Assembly (NCBI GenBank): GCA_045806665.1
Contig: JBJMIW010000410.1
Location: forward strand, 1 to 12,167
Length of the DNA stretch: 12,167 bases
Source of the DNA: Actinoallomurus sp045806665
Lineage (GTDB): Bacteria; Actinomycetota; Actinomycetes; Streptosporangiales; Streptosporangiaceae
Reading direction: 5' to 3'
Numbering within the stretch: position 1 is the first letter of the stretch; the number at the start of each line of letters is the position of its first letter. The translations under genes and the position numbers were made by a program. Under the pieces are notes generated by a model. It was not told where the DNA came from. It did not search any database and was given only the letters and a program-made list of their open reading frames with translations. Of this stretch, positions 1 through 6,492 are shown one piece after another.

Positions 1-469
1 CACACGCCTGCGGAAGGTCACCGACGGTGAGCTGGACGCGGTCGTCCTGGCGTACGCGGGGCTGACCCGGATCGACCGGCTCGAGGCCGTCTCCGAGATC
101 TTCGAGCCCGACCAGATGCTGCCCGCGCCCGGCCAGGGCGCGCTCGCAGTCGAGTGCCGGGCCGACCGCGACGATCTCATCGAGCTCCTCGCGACCCTCG
201 ACCACGCCCCGACCAGGGCGGCGGTGACCGCCGAGCGGGCGCTCCTGGCCACCCTCGAAGCGGGTTGCTCGGCTCCTGTGGGCGCATACGCTTCATGGGA
301 AGAGCACATCGTGCATCTGACCGGAGTCGTTGTCGGGTATGACGGTGAACGACAGATTCGGTTGTCCGAAAGCGGCTCCCCGGACGATTCCGAGCGCCTG
401 GGACGTGATCTCGCGCTCCGGATGCTCGCGGAGGGGGCCGACCAGTTGATGGGGGAGAGCACATCTTGA
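1..469 (+). CDS. hemC: Hydroxymethylbilane synthase (porphobilinogen deaminase), 3' part
   Basis: This cytosolic enzyme joins four porphobilinogen units into hydroxymethylbilane, the linear tetrapyrrole used by HemD. The frame is open from base 2 and the gene starts upstream of the window. Visible signatures are TRLRK near the window start, a GLTRIDRL stretch, PAPGQGALAVE, and LEAGCSAPVGAYA. The cysteine of that last motif (codon 266-268) is the expected attachment point of the dipyrromethane cofactor. The C-terminal domain then runs to TGA at 467-469. The sequence is intact as far as seen. About 155 codons are present, roughly half the usual length. The stop overlaps the TTG start of hemD by four bases (TTGA), so the two are probably translationally coupled. 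Confidence 0.96.
   Translation, partial: TRLRKVTDGELDAVVLAYAGLTRIDRLEAVSEIFEPDQMLPAPGQGALAVECRADRDDLIELLATLDHAPTRAAVTAERALLATLEAGCSAPVGAYASWEEHIVHLTGVVVGYDGERQIRLSESGSPDDSERLGRDLALRMLAEGADQLMGESTS
451..468 (+). promoter_or_regulatory. Ribosome binding site that supports the TTG start of hemD
   Basis: GGGGGAG at 451-457 lies 8 bases before TTG 466 and inside the end of hemC. The alternative in-frame ATG at 514 has only a weak purine run (GGGCGAGG) before it. The TTG start with a TTGA overlap is therefore preferred, although the first ~28 residues precede the conserved domain and carry no homology that would decide it. Confidence 0.6.
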
Positions 470-2073
470 GCCCCGCGAACAAGAGGGCCGCACACGACGA
501 GGGCGAGGTCCCCATGTTGTCCGGCGGGACGGAGTCCGGTCAGCGGCAGGGCCGAGTGGCCTTCGTCGGCGCCGGCCCAGGCGATCCGGAACTCCTGACG
601 CTACGTGCGGCGAGAATCCTCGGCGCGGCCGACGTCATCGTGGTCCACGAGACCATGGAGCCGCTGTACCGCGCACACTTCAACCCTGCCGCCGATGTCA
701 TCGGCCCGGCGGGCGCCAGCCTCGTGAGCCTGGCCCGCTCGGGCAAGGTCGTCGTGCGGTTGTTCGGCGGTGACCCCGGCCTGGGCTGCGTCCTGACCGA
801 AGAGGCCAAGGTCTGCGCCAAGGCGAAGGTGCCCTTTGAGATCGTCCCGGGCATCTCGTCGGTCACGGGCGTCCCCGGCTACGCCGGCATCCCGCTCACC
901 GACGGGAAGCACCGCGAGGTCGTCATCGTGGACGCCCAGGAGGGCGGTGTCGACTGGAGCGCCCACGCCGCCGCGGCGACCCTCGTGATCCTTGGCGTCG
1001 AGAACACCATCGGCGAGGTCGCCAAGGGACTGATGACCGCCGGGCGCTCGGACACGACGCCGGTCGCGGTGACCTCGATGGGCACGACGACCGAGCAGTA
1101 CACGGTCGATTCAACGCTCGCGAAGGTCGCCTCCGACACGAAGCACCTGGAGGCGCCCGCGCTCCTGGTGGTCGGCGACGTGGTCCGCTGGCGCGACAGG
1201 CTGTCGTGGTTCGAGACCAAGCCGCTGTTCGGCTGGCGAGTGCTCGTACCCCGGACCAAGGAGCAGGCGGCATCGCTGTCGGATCAACTCCGCTCCTACG
1301 GCGCCGTGCCCGACGAGGTGCCCACCATCTCGGTGGAGCCGCCGCGTACGCCGCAGCAGATGGAACGCGCCACCAGGGGCCTCGTGACCGGCCGGTACGA
1401 GTGGGTGGTCTTCACCTCGACCAACGCCGTACGCGCCGTCCGTGAGCGGTTCGAACAGTACGGCCTGGACGCCCGCGCGCTCGCCGGCCTCAAGGTCGCG
1501 GCCGTCGGTGAGCAGACCGCCGCCGCGCTCGTGGAGTTCGGCGTCAAGCCCGACCTCATGCCGAAGGACCAGCAGTCCTCCGAGGGACTCCTGGCGGTCT
1601 GGCCGCCGTACGACAAGGACCTGGACCCGATCAACCGGGTGCTGCTGCCGCGCGCCGACATCGCCACCGAGACCCTCGTCGCCGGGCTCACCGAGCTCGG
1701 CTGGGAGTGCGACGACGTCACCGCCTACCGGACCGTACGCGCGGCCCCACCGCCCGCGCCGATCCGCGAGGCGATCAAGGGCGGCGGGTTCGACGCGGTG
1801 CTGTTCACCTCGTCCTCGACCGTGCGCAACCTGATCGGCATCGCCGGCAAGCCGCACAACGTCACGGTGATCGCGGTGATCGGGCCGCAGACCGCGCAGA
1901 CCGCTGAGGAGTACGGCCTGCGCGTCGACGTCATGGCGGACAAACCGTCCGTCTCCGCCCTCGCCGAGGCGCTCGCGGAGTACGGTGCCAAGCGGCGGGC
2001 CGCCCAGGTCGAGGCCGGCGACCCGCTCCGCAAGCCGAGTGAGATGCGCCGCGGCGCCCGCCGGCGCAAGTAA
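466..2073 (+). CDS. hemD: Uroporphyrinogen-III synthase fused to a degenerate uroporphyrin-III C-methyltransferase domain
   Basis: Two domains are visible. Residues 30-242 resemble the SAM-dependent uroporphyrinogen methyltransferase fold: GAGPGDPELLTLRA at 35-48, VVRLFGGDPG at 96-105, VPGISS and GYAGIPLT at 127-145. Residues ~250-505 are uroporphyrinogen-III synthase, which cyclises hydroxymethylbilane with D-ring inversion; repeated-lobe motifs FTSTNAV (316-322) and FTSSSTVRNL (447-456) are clear. This fusion is standard in actinomycetes. The methyltransferase part is divergent: the usual KGGDPFxFGRGGEE reads FGGDPGLGCVLTEE, the THR after GIPLT is DGK, and the segment between the first two motifs is short. 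Synthase activity is therefore well supported and methyltransferase activity doubtful. It has a basic C-terminal tail (RRGARRRK). It sits between hemC and hemB, 20 bases before hemB. Confidence 0.95.
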   Translation: MSPANKRAAHDEGEVPMLSGGTESGQRQGRVAFVGAGPGDPELLTLRAARILGAADVIVVHETMEPLYRAHFNPAADVIGPAGASLVSLARSGKVVVRLFGGDPGLGCVLTEEAKVCAKAKVPFEIVPGISSVTGVPGYAGIPLTDGKHREVVIVDAQEGGVDWSAHAAAATLVILGVENTIGEVAKGLMTAGRSDTTPVAVTSMGTTTEQYTVDSTLAKVASDTKHLEAPALLVVGDVVRWRDRLSWFETKPLFGWRVLVPRTKEQAASLSDQLRSYGAVPDEVPTISVEPPRTPQQMERATRGLVTGRYEWVVFTSTNAVRAVRERFEQYGLDARALAGLKVAAVGEQTAAALVEFGVKPDLMPKDQQSSEGLLAVWPPYDKDLDPINRVLLPRADIATETLVAGLTELGWECDDVTAYRTVRAAPPPAPIREAIKGGGFDAVLFTSSSTVRNLIGIAGKPHNVTVIAVIGPQTAQTAEEYGLRVDVMADKPSVSALAEALAEYGAKRRAAQVEAGDPLRKPSEMRRGARRRK

Positions 2074-2093
2074 TCGCCTGAGAGAGGGTCACC

Positions 2094-3080
2094 GTGACCG
2101 CGCAGTTCCCCGTCGTACGTCCCCGGCGGCTCCGCCGTACGCCCGCCCTGCGGCGGCTGGTCGCCGAGACCCGCCTGCACCCGAGCGACCTGGTGCTGCC
2201 GCTCTTCGTGAAGGAGGGCATCACCGAGCCGCGGCCGATCGCGTCGATGCCGGGCGTCGTGCAGCACACCAGGGAGTCCCTGCGCAAAGCCGCGCACGAG
2301 GCGGTCGACGCCGGCGTCGGCGGGCTGATACTCTTCGGCATCCCGGCGGTCAAGGACGGCCGCGGGTCGGCCGCCGACGACCCGGCCGGGATCGTGCAGA
2401 AGGCGTTGCGCGACCTGTCCGCCGATCTGGGCGACTCCACCGTGATCATGGCCGACCTGTGTCTGGACGAGTACACCGACCACGGCCACTGCGGCATCCT
2501 CACGCCCTCCGGCGAGGTGGACAACGACACCACCCTGGAGCGCTACGCGGCCATCGCCGTCGCCCAGGCCGCGGCCGGCGTCGACGTCGTCGCCCCGAGC
2601 GGCATGATGGACGGCCAGGTCGCCGCGATCCGTGCCGCCCTCGATGAGGCCGACTACGACAACGTCGCGATCATGGCGTACGCCGCGAAGTACGCCTCGG
2701 CGTTCTACGGCCCGTTCCGCGACGCCGCCGAGTGCGCGCCGCAGTTCGGTGACCGGTCGGCCTACCAGCAGGACCCCGGCAACGCCGAGGAGGCCATGCG
2801 GGAGGTGTTCCTCGACCTGGACGAGGGCGCCGACTTCGTCATGGTGAAGCCCGCGCTGACCTACCTGGACGTCGTCCGCCGGGTCCGCGACGCGGTGCAC
2901 GTCCCGGTCGCCGCCTACCAGGTGAGCGGCGAGTACGCCATGGTCGAGGCGGCCGCCGCGCAGGGCTGGATCGACCGCGACCGGATCATCATGGAGACGC
3001 TCGTCTCGATCCGCCGCGCGGGCGCCGACATCGTCCTCACCTACTGGGCCACCGAGGTCGCGCGCGGTCTGCGCACCTGA
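2094..3080 (+). CDS. hemB: Delta-aminolevulinic acid dehydratase (porphobilinogen synthase)
   Basis: HemB condenses two 5-aminolevulinate molecules into porphobilinogen in the cytosol. The product is 328 residues, the normal family length. Two active-site lysines are present: Lys199 in AYAAKYAS and Lys252 in MVKPALTYLD. The metal-binding segment reads DLCLDEYTDHGHCG (121-134), giving Cys123 and Cys133, with Asp125 where the classic three-cysteine zinc site has its middle cysteine. The segment is thus a hybrid between the zinc-type and the aspartate-rich type. GTG at 2094 is preceded by AGAGAGGG (2081-2088). The gene lies 20 bases after hemD, and a strong hairpin follows 37 bases after its stop, so it probably closes the hemC-hemD-hemB transcript. 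Confidence 0.97.
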   Translation: MTAQFPVVRPRRLRRTPALRRLVAETRLHPSDLVLPLFVKEGITEPRPIASMPGVVQHTRESLRKAAHEAVDAGVGGLILFGIPAVKDGRGSAADDPAGIVQKALRDLSADLGDSTVIMADLCLDEYTDHGHCGILTPSGEVDNDTTLERYAAIAVAQAAAGVDVVAPSGMMDGQVAAIRAALDEADYDNVAIMAYAAKYASAFYGPFRDAAECAPQFGDRSAYQQDPGNAEEAMREVFLDLDEGADFVMVKPALTYLDVVRRVRDAVHVPVAAYQVSGEYAMVEAAAAQGWIDRDRIIMETLVSIRRAGADIVLTYWATEVARGLRT

Positions 3081-3117
3081 CCCGGCCGACCCACATCAGC
3101 ATCCCCACCACCGCAGT

Positions 3118-3141
3118 GTGACCCGCCCGGTGGCGGGTCAC
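3118..3141 (+). terminator. Hairpin after hemB
   Basis: GTGACCCGCC (3118-3127) pairs perfectly with GGCGGGTCAC (3132-3141) across a CGGT loop. There is no T-run, as is usual in high-GC actinomycetes. It lies between hemB and the primase-like gene, so it could end or attenuate the upstream hem transcript. A weaker GGGTT/AACCC stem follows at 3160-3174. Confidence 0.65.
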
Positions 3142-3223
3142 GGCTTCGCCGCTATCCGGGGGTTCCCGCAACCCGCGAAGCAGCGGCGCGTCATCATCGA
3201 AAGAGGAGCGGAGGGGGAGCAGG

Positions 3224-3892
3224 ATGCTGGATGTAACAGCGAAGCGAACGAACCGGTCGGCCGGCCGCCGCAAGACGGGCGAGTCGGTCAGACGCGAGCG
3301 CATGGCGGCCGCCGTACAGGAGTACGCCGCCCTGGGCTGGCCCTGTTATCCGGGCGAACATCCGGCGACCGACGGCATGCGGGCGTGTTCGTGCGACCGG
3401 ATCGGTTGCCCGTCGCCCGCGGCGCATCCCCGGTCCCAGGTGTGGCAGCGGCAGGCCACGGTCGACACCGAGACCCTGGGGCGCTGGTGGACGCGGGACC
3501 CGGAGGCCAACATCGTCCTGCCGACGGGGCGGGTCTTCGACGTCTTCGACGTGCCCGCCAAGGCGGGCCGCACGGCGCTGGCGCAGATGGAGCACGAAGG
3601 CGTCCCCGTCGGCCCGGTCGCCGACCACGGCGACGAGCGCTACCTCTTCTTCGTCGCCACCCGCGGCGCGCCCGTCGACGAGGACGAGTGGTGGTCCTGC
3701 CACCTCGACACCGTCCCGGAGACCATCGTCGACAGCCCCGGGATGCGCTGGCACTGCCGCGACAGCTACGTCGTCGCGCCGCCGTCGGTGCTGCCCTTCG
3801 GCCGCGCGGTCACCTGGGTGAGGGAGCCGCACGGCGCGCCGCTACCCGACCCGGTGCGGCTACTCGAGATCCTGGCCGACGCGTGCAACTGA
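3224..3892 (+). CDS. Primase/polymerase (prim-pol) N-terminal-domain-like protein, catalytic motif degenerate
   Basis: This 222-residue protein resembles the bifunctional primase/polymerase N-terminal domain found beside hem genes in actinomycetes. Domain order: an AVQEYAALGWPCYPG opening (~30-44), a putative zinc knuckle with Cys55, Cys57, Cys62 and His68 (CSCDRIGCPSPAAHP), then RWWTRDPEANIVLPTG (87-102), and WHCRDSYVVAPPS (176-188) carrying the conserved His177. The usual metal-binding Asp-x-Asp is replaced: the strand reads VFDVFDVPA, with Pro111 where the second aspartate is expected. No helicase or C-terminal primase domain follows. Polymerase activity is therefore doubtful and the true role is unknown. 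ATG 3224 has a strong GGAGGGGGAG (3210-3219). The stop lies 19 bases before hemL, implying cotranscription with it. Confidence 0.85.
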   Translation: MLDVTAKRTNRSAGRRKTGESVRRERMAAAVQEYAALGWPCYPGEHPATDGMRACSCDRIGCPSPAAHPRSQVWQRQATVDTETLGRWWTRDPEANIVLPTGRVFDVFDVPAKAGRTALAQMEHEGVPVGPVADHGDERYLFFVATRGAPVDEDEWWSCHLDTVPETIVDSPGMRWHCRDSYVVAPPSVLPFGRAVTWVREPHGAPLPDPVRLLEILADACN

Positions 3893-3911
3893 CGTCTGGG
3901 AGACTCGTGGG

Positions 3912-5204
3912 GTGAGTTCCACGAATCGTTCCGAAGCACTGTTCGACCGGGCCGGTGCGGTCATACCGGGCGGAGTCAACTCCCCGGTGCGCGCCTTCGG
4001 GGCCGTGGGCGGCACCCCGCGGTTCATGGCCTCGGCCCGTGGCCCCTACCTCGTCGACGCCGACGGCAACGAGTACGTCGACCTGATCTGCTCCTGGGGT
4101 CCGATGATCCTCGGGCACGGACATCCGGAGGTCATCGAGGCCGTGCGCGGGGCCGCCCAGCACGGCACCTCGTACGGCGCGCCCACCGAGGGCGAGGTCC
4201 TGCTCGCCGAGGAGATGGTCGCCCGCACGCCGATCGACAAGGTCCGCCTCGTCAGCTCCGGCACCGAGGCGACCATGTCCGCGATCCGGCTCGCGCGCGG
4301 CTTCACCGAGCGCTCCAAGATCGTCAAGTTCGCCGGTTGCTACCACGGCCACTCCGACGCGCTGCTGGCCGCGGCCGGGTCGGGCGTCGTGACGTTCGGC
4401 CTGCCCGACTCGCCGGGCGTCACCGGCGCGGCCACCGCCGACACGATCGTCCTCCGGTACAACGACATCGCCGCCGTCGAGGAGACCTTCGGGGAGTACG
4501 GCCACGAGATCGCCTGCGTCATCACCGAGGCGTGCCCGGCGAACATGGGCATCGTCCCGCCGAGCCAGGATTTCAACGCCGCGCTGAAGCGCGTCTGCGA
4601 GCGCCACGGCGCCCTGCTCATCATCGACGAGGTGCTGACCGGCTTCCGCGTCTCCCGCTCCGGCTGGTACGGCCTGGAGGGCGTCGCCGGCGACCTGTAC
4701 ACCTTCGGCAAGGTGATGGGCGGCGGCCTGCCCGCGGCGGCGTTCGGCGGACGCGCCGAGATCATGGACCGCCTCGCCCCCGCCGGCCCGGTGTACCAGG
4801 CGGGGACCCTGTCCGGGAACCCGCTGGCCACCGCCGCCGGTCTGGCCACGCTCCGTGCCGCCACCGACGAGGTGTACGCCCGCATCGACCACGCCGCCGG
4901 TGTGGTCGCCCAGGCCGCGACGGACGCACTGACCAAGGAGGGCGTGGCGCACCGGCTGCAGACGGCGGGCAACCTCTTCTCGATCTTCTTCGCCGACGAC
5001 CCGGTGCTGGACTTCGAGCAGGCCCAGCGGCAGGACACCCGCCGCTACGCCGCCTTCTTCCACACGGCCCTGGACCACGGCGTCTACCTGCCCCCGTCGG
5101 CGTACGAGGCGTGGTTCCTGTCCGCCGCCCACGACGACGCGGCCCTGCAGCGCATCGCGGACGCCCTGCCCCACGCCGCCCGCGCCGCCGCCGAAGCCGT
5201 CTGA
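3912..5204 (+). CDS. hemL: Glutamate-1-semialdehyde 2,1-aminomutase
   Basis: This PLP enzyme converts glutamate-1-semialdehyde to 5-aminolevulinate, the last step of the C5 route and the source of the HemB substrate. It has 430 residues, the normal length. Visible motifs are an N-terminal PGGVNSPVRAF (19-29), LVSSGTEATMSAIRLAR (113-129), CYHGHSDALL (143-152), LLIIDEVLTGFR with Asp239, and TFGKVMGGGLPAAAFGG with PLP lysine Lys267, followed by GTLSGNP near 298-304. All expected catalytic elements look intact. GTG 3912 is preceded by GGGAGA (3898-3903). The gene is the last member of the plus-strand heme block and is followed by two tandem hairpins before convergent genes. Confidence 0.97.
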   Translation: MSSTNRSEALFDRAGAVIPGGVNSPVRAFGAVGGTPRFMASARGPYLVDADGNEYVDLICSWGPMILGHGHPEVIEAVRGAAQHGTSYGAPTEGEVLLAEEMVARTPIDKVRLVSSGTEATMSAIRLARGFTERSKIVKFAGCYHGHSDALLAAAGSGVVTFGLPDSPGVTGAATADTIVLRYNDIAAVEETFGEYGHEIACVITEACPANMGIVPPSQDFNAALKRVCERHGALLIIDEVLTGFRVSRSGWYGLEGVAGDLYTFGKVMGGGLPAAAFGGRAEIMDRLAPAGPVYQAGTLSGNPLATAAGLATLRAATDEVYARIDHAAGVVAQAATDALTKEGVAHRLQTAGNLFSIFFADDPVLDFEQAQRQDTRRYAAFFHTALDHGVYLPPSAYEAWFLSAAHDDAALQRIADALPHAARAAAEAV

Positions 5205-5222
5205 GCCCACGACTCCCGAACT

Positions 5223-5243
5223 GCTGGGAACGAACCTCCCAGC
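5223..5243 (+). terminator. Hairpin after hemL
   Basis: GCTGGGA (5223-5229) pairs with TCCCAGC (5237-5243) around a 7-base loop, 18 bases after the hemL stop. It lies immediately before the 48-bp palindrome, so hemL transcripts would meet two hairpins in a row. Confidence 0.5.
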
Positions 5244-5246
5244 GCA

Positions 5247-5294
5247 CGATCATTCGGTTAGTCCGAAGATATCTTCGGACTAACCGAATGATCG
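5247..5294. terminator. 48-bp perfect palindrome between convergent genes (probable bidirectional terminator)
   Basis: Every base from 5247 to 5294 pairs with its mirror base around the 5270/5271 axis: 24 + 24 bp, with no spacer and no mismatch. It stands between convergent hemL (+) and the LLM gene (-), the position of a bidirectional terminator. The stretch is visibly less GC-rich than its surroundings. The stop codon of the minus-strand gene (5258-5260) lies inside its left arm, so the palindrome also encodes that protein's C-terminal tail. Confidence 0.8.
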
Positions 5295-6220
5295 GCTCGG
5301 CTGCTGGGGGCGAGGGCTTCGAGGATCTCTTCGGCGCGGGCGGTGGCGGACTTCGGTTCGGCGTCGGGGTTGCCGACGAGCGGGTCCCAGTTCAGGTCGT
5401 AGAACAGTTCGGTGACGCCCTGCTCGGCGAGCCAGTCCGTGTCCTCCTGGATCTGGTCGTACGACCCGGACAGGCGCAGGCGCTCGCCGGAGTCGTCGCG
5501 GGCCTCCTTGCCCACGCGTACGACGCCGCGGACGACGACGCGGACGCTCTCGGGGTCCTTGCCCGCCTCTTCGGCGGCGCGCCGGACGATCGCGATCTGC
5601 TCGTGGATGCGGGACAGGTCGGTGGCGCTGCGGCTGAGCCAGCCGTCCGCGATCCGGCCCGCGCGCTTGAGCGCGGCCTCGGCCACGCCGCCGAGCAGCA
5701 CCGGCGGGTGCGGCTTCTGCACGGGCTTGGGGAACTGCCGGCTCGGCGGGATCGTGTAGAACTCGCCGTCGAACTCGCTGACCTCGTCCTCCCACAGCGT
5801 GCGCAGCGCGGCGACGAACTCCTCGGCGCGCGCACCACGGCGTTCCTGCGAGGCGCCGCTGGCGACGAACTCCTCGCGCTGCCAGCCGGCGCCCAGGCCG
5901 AGGTCGAACCGGCCGTCGGACAGCACGTCGAGGGAGGCGGCCTCCTTGGCGAGGTACACCGGCGTGACGAACGGGAAGTTGATCAGCGAGACGCCCAGTC
6001 GGATGCGGGACGTACGGGCGGCGGCGTAGGCGAGCGTGATGAGCGGGTCGAGCACGCTCCGGTACACCGGGTCCAGCGACTCTCGGTCGGCCGGCGTGAG
6101 CAGACGATGGAACGTCCACAGCGACGCGTAGCCGAGGTCCTCCGCGCGCTCGGCGAAGTGACCGACGTTGTGCGGGCTGGCCCATGCCCCCGACACCGGG
6201 GCGCCGAATCCGATCCTCAT
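5258..6220 (-). CDS. LLM-class flavin/F420-dependent oxidoreductase
   Basis: This is a 320-residue luciferase-like monooxygenase-family protein, probably a cytosolic TIM-barrel enzyme using F420 or FMN; the substrate cannot be read from sequence. Supporting motifs are MRIGFGAP at the start, FAERAEDLGYASLW (22-35), SDGRFDLGLGAGW (101-113), and KPHPPVLLGGVAEAALKRAGRIADGW (169-194). The ATG at 6220-6218 overlaps the stop of the upstream dapA-like remnant (ATGA). GAGG lies about 9 bases before the start, and a second GGGAG sits only one base away. The conserved body ends near EEILEALAP; the last residues (HSVSPKISSD) are encoded by the palindrome and may be non-native. It appears to be the last gene of the EamA transcript. 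Confidence 0.88.
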   Translation of the reverse strand: MRIGFGAPVSGAWASPHNVGHFAERAEDLGYASLWTFHRLLTPADRESLDPVYRSVLDPLITLAYAAARTSRIRLGVSLINFPFVTPVYLAKEAASLDVLSDGRFDLGLGAGWQREEFVASGASQERRGARAEEFVAALRTLWEDEVSEFDGEFYTIPPSRQFPKPVQKPHPPVLLGGVAEAALKRAGRIADGWLSRSATDLSRIHEQIAIVRRAAEEAGKDPESVRVVVRGVVRVGKEARDDSGERLRLSGSYDQIQEDTDWLAEQGVTELFYDLNWDPLVGNPDAEPKSATARAEEILEALAPSSRADHSVSPKISSD

Positions 6221-6491
6221 GCTCCCAATCCTCGCAGCCGATCCAGCGCGGTGGTCAACGAGGCAGCGGTCGGTGGCCGCAGCGGCGAGCGTACGGTGGC
6301 GTCGGCGATCAGGTCCCGCTCGGCGAGCACCGCCTTGATGACGCTCGGGGAGGGTTCGGCGAACAGGGCGTCGACCAGGGGCAGCAGCGCGTTGTGGTGG
6401 CGTGGTGGGCGAGGCGTTCGAGGGAGGGAACGTCGAGCGTCCCGTCCGACCCGAACGGCGTGACCAGCGGAACGGAGATGCCGTCGAGCAT
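6217..6491 (-). pseudogene. Internally deleted dihydrodipicolinate synthase (DapA)-family gene
   Basis: The minus strand starts at ATG 6491-6489 with GGAG 8 bases upstream and reads MLDGISVPLVTPFGSDGTLD followed by VPSLERLAHHA, a typical DapA-family N-terminus. At about 6393-6399 homology moves to another frame and continues as NALLPLVDALFAEPSPSVIK plus AVLAERDLIADATVRSPLRP, ending ALDRLRGLGA with TGA at 6219-6217, a typical DapA-family C-terminus. The span is 275 bp (not divisible by three) against ~900 bp for the family. The whole centre, including the Schiff-base lysine and the GTTGE region, is missing. Read from the start, the frame hits a stop at 6311-6309. GTGGTGG-type short repeats at 6394-6408 mark the join and could have driven the deletion. 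The remnant sits between the EamA gene (1 base away) and the LLM gene (overlap). Confidence 0.85.
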
Positions 6492-6492
6492 G

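Noticed and set aside
1111..1857. Long minus-strand reading frame inside hemD
   Set aside because: It is a shadow of the real gene in high-GC DNA: low-complexity Arg/Gly/Asp-rich translation without motifs.
3810..5210. 466-codon minus-strand frame opposite hemL
   Set aside because: HemL on the plus strand is complete with all active-site motifs; the opposite frame is a GC-bias artefact with no domain signature.
4337..6463. 708-codon plus-strand frame across the hemL end, palindrome and minus-strand LLM gene
   Set aside because: It spans two real genes on opposite strands plus terminator hairpins, and its translation is Arg/Gly/Pro-rich filler.
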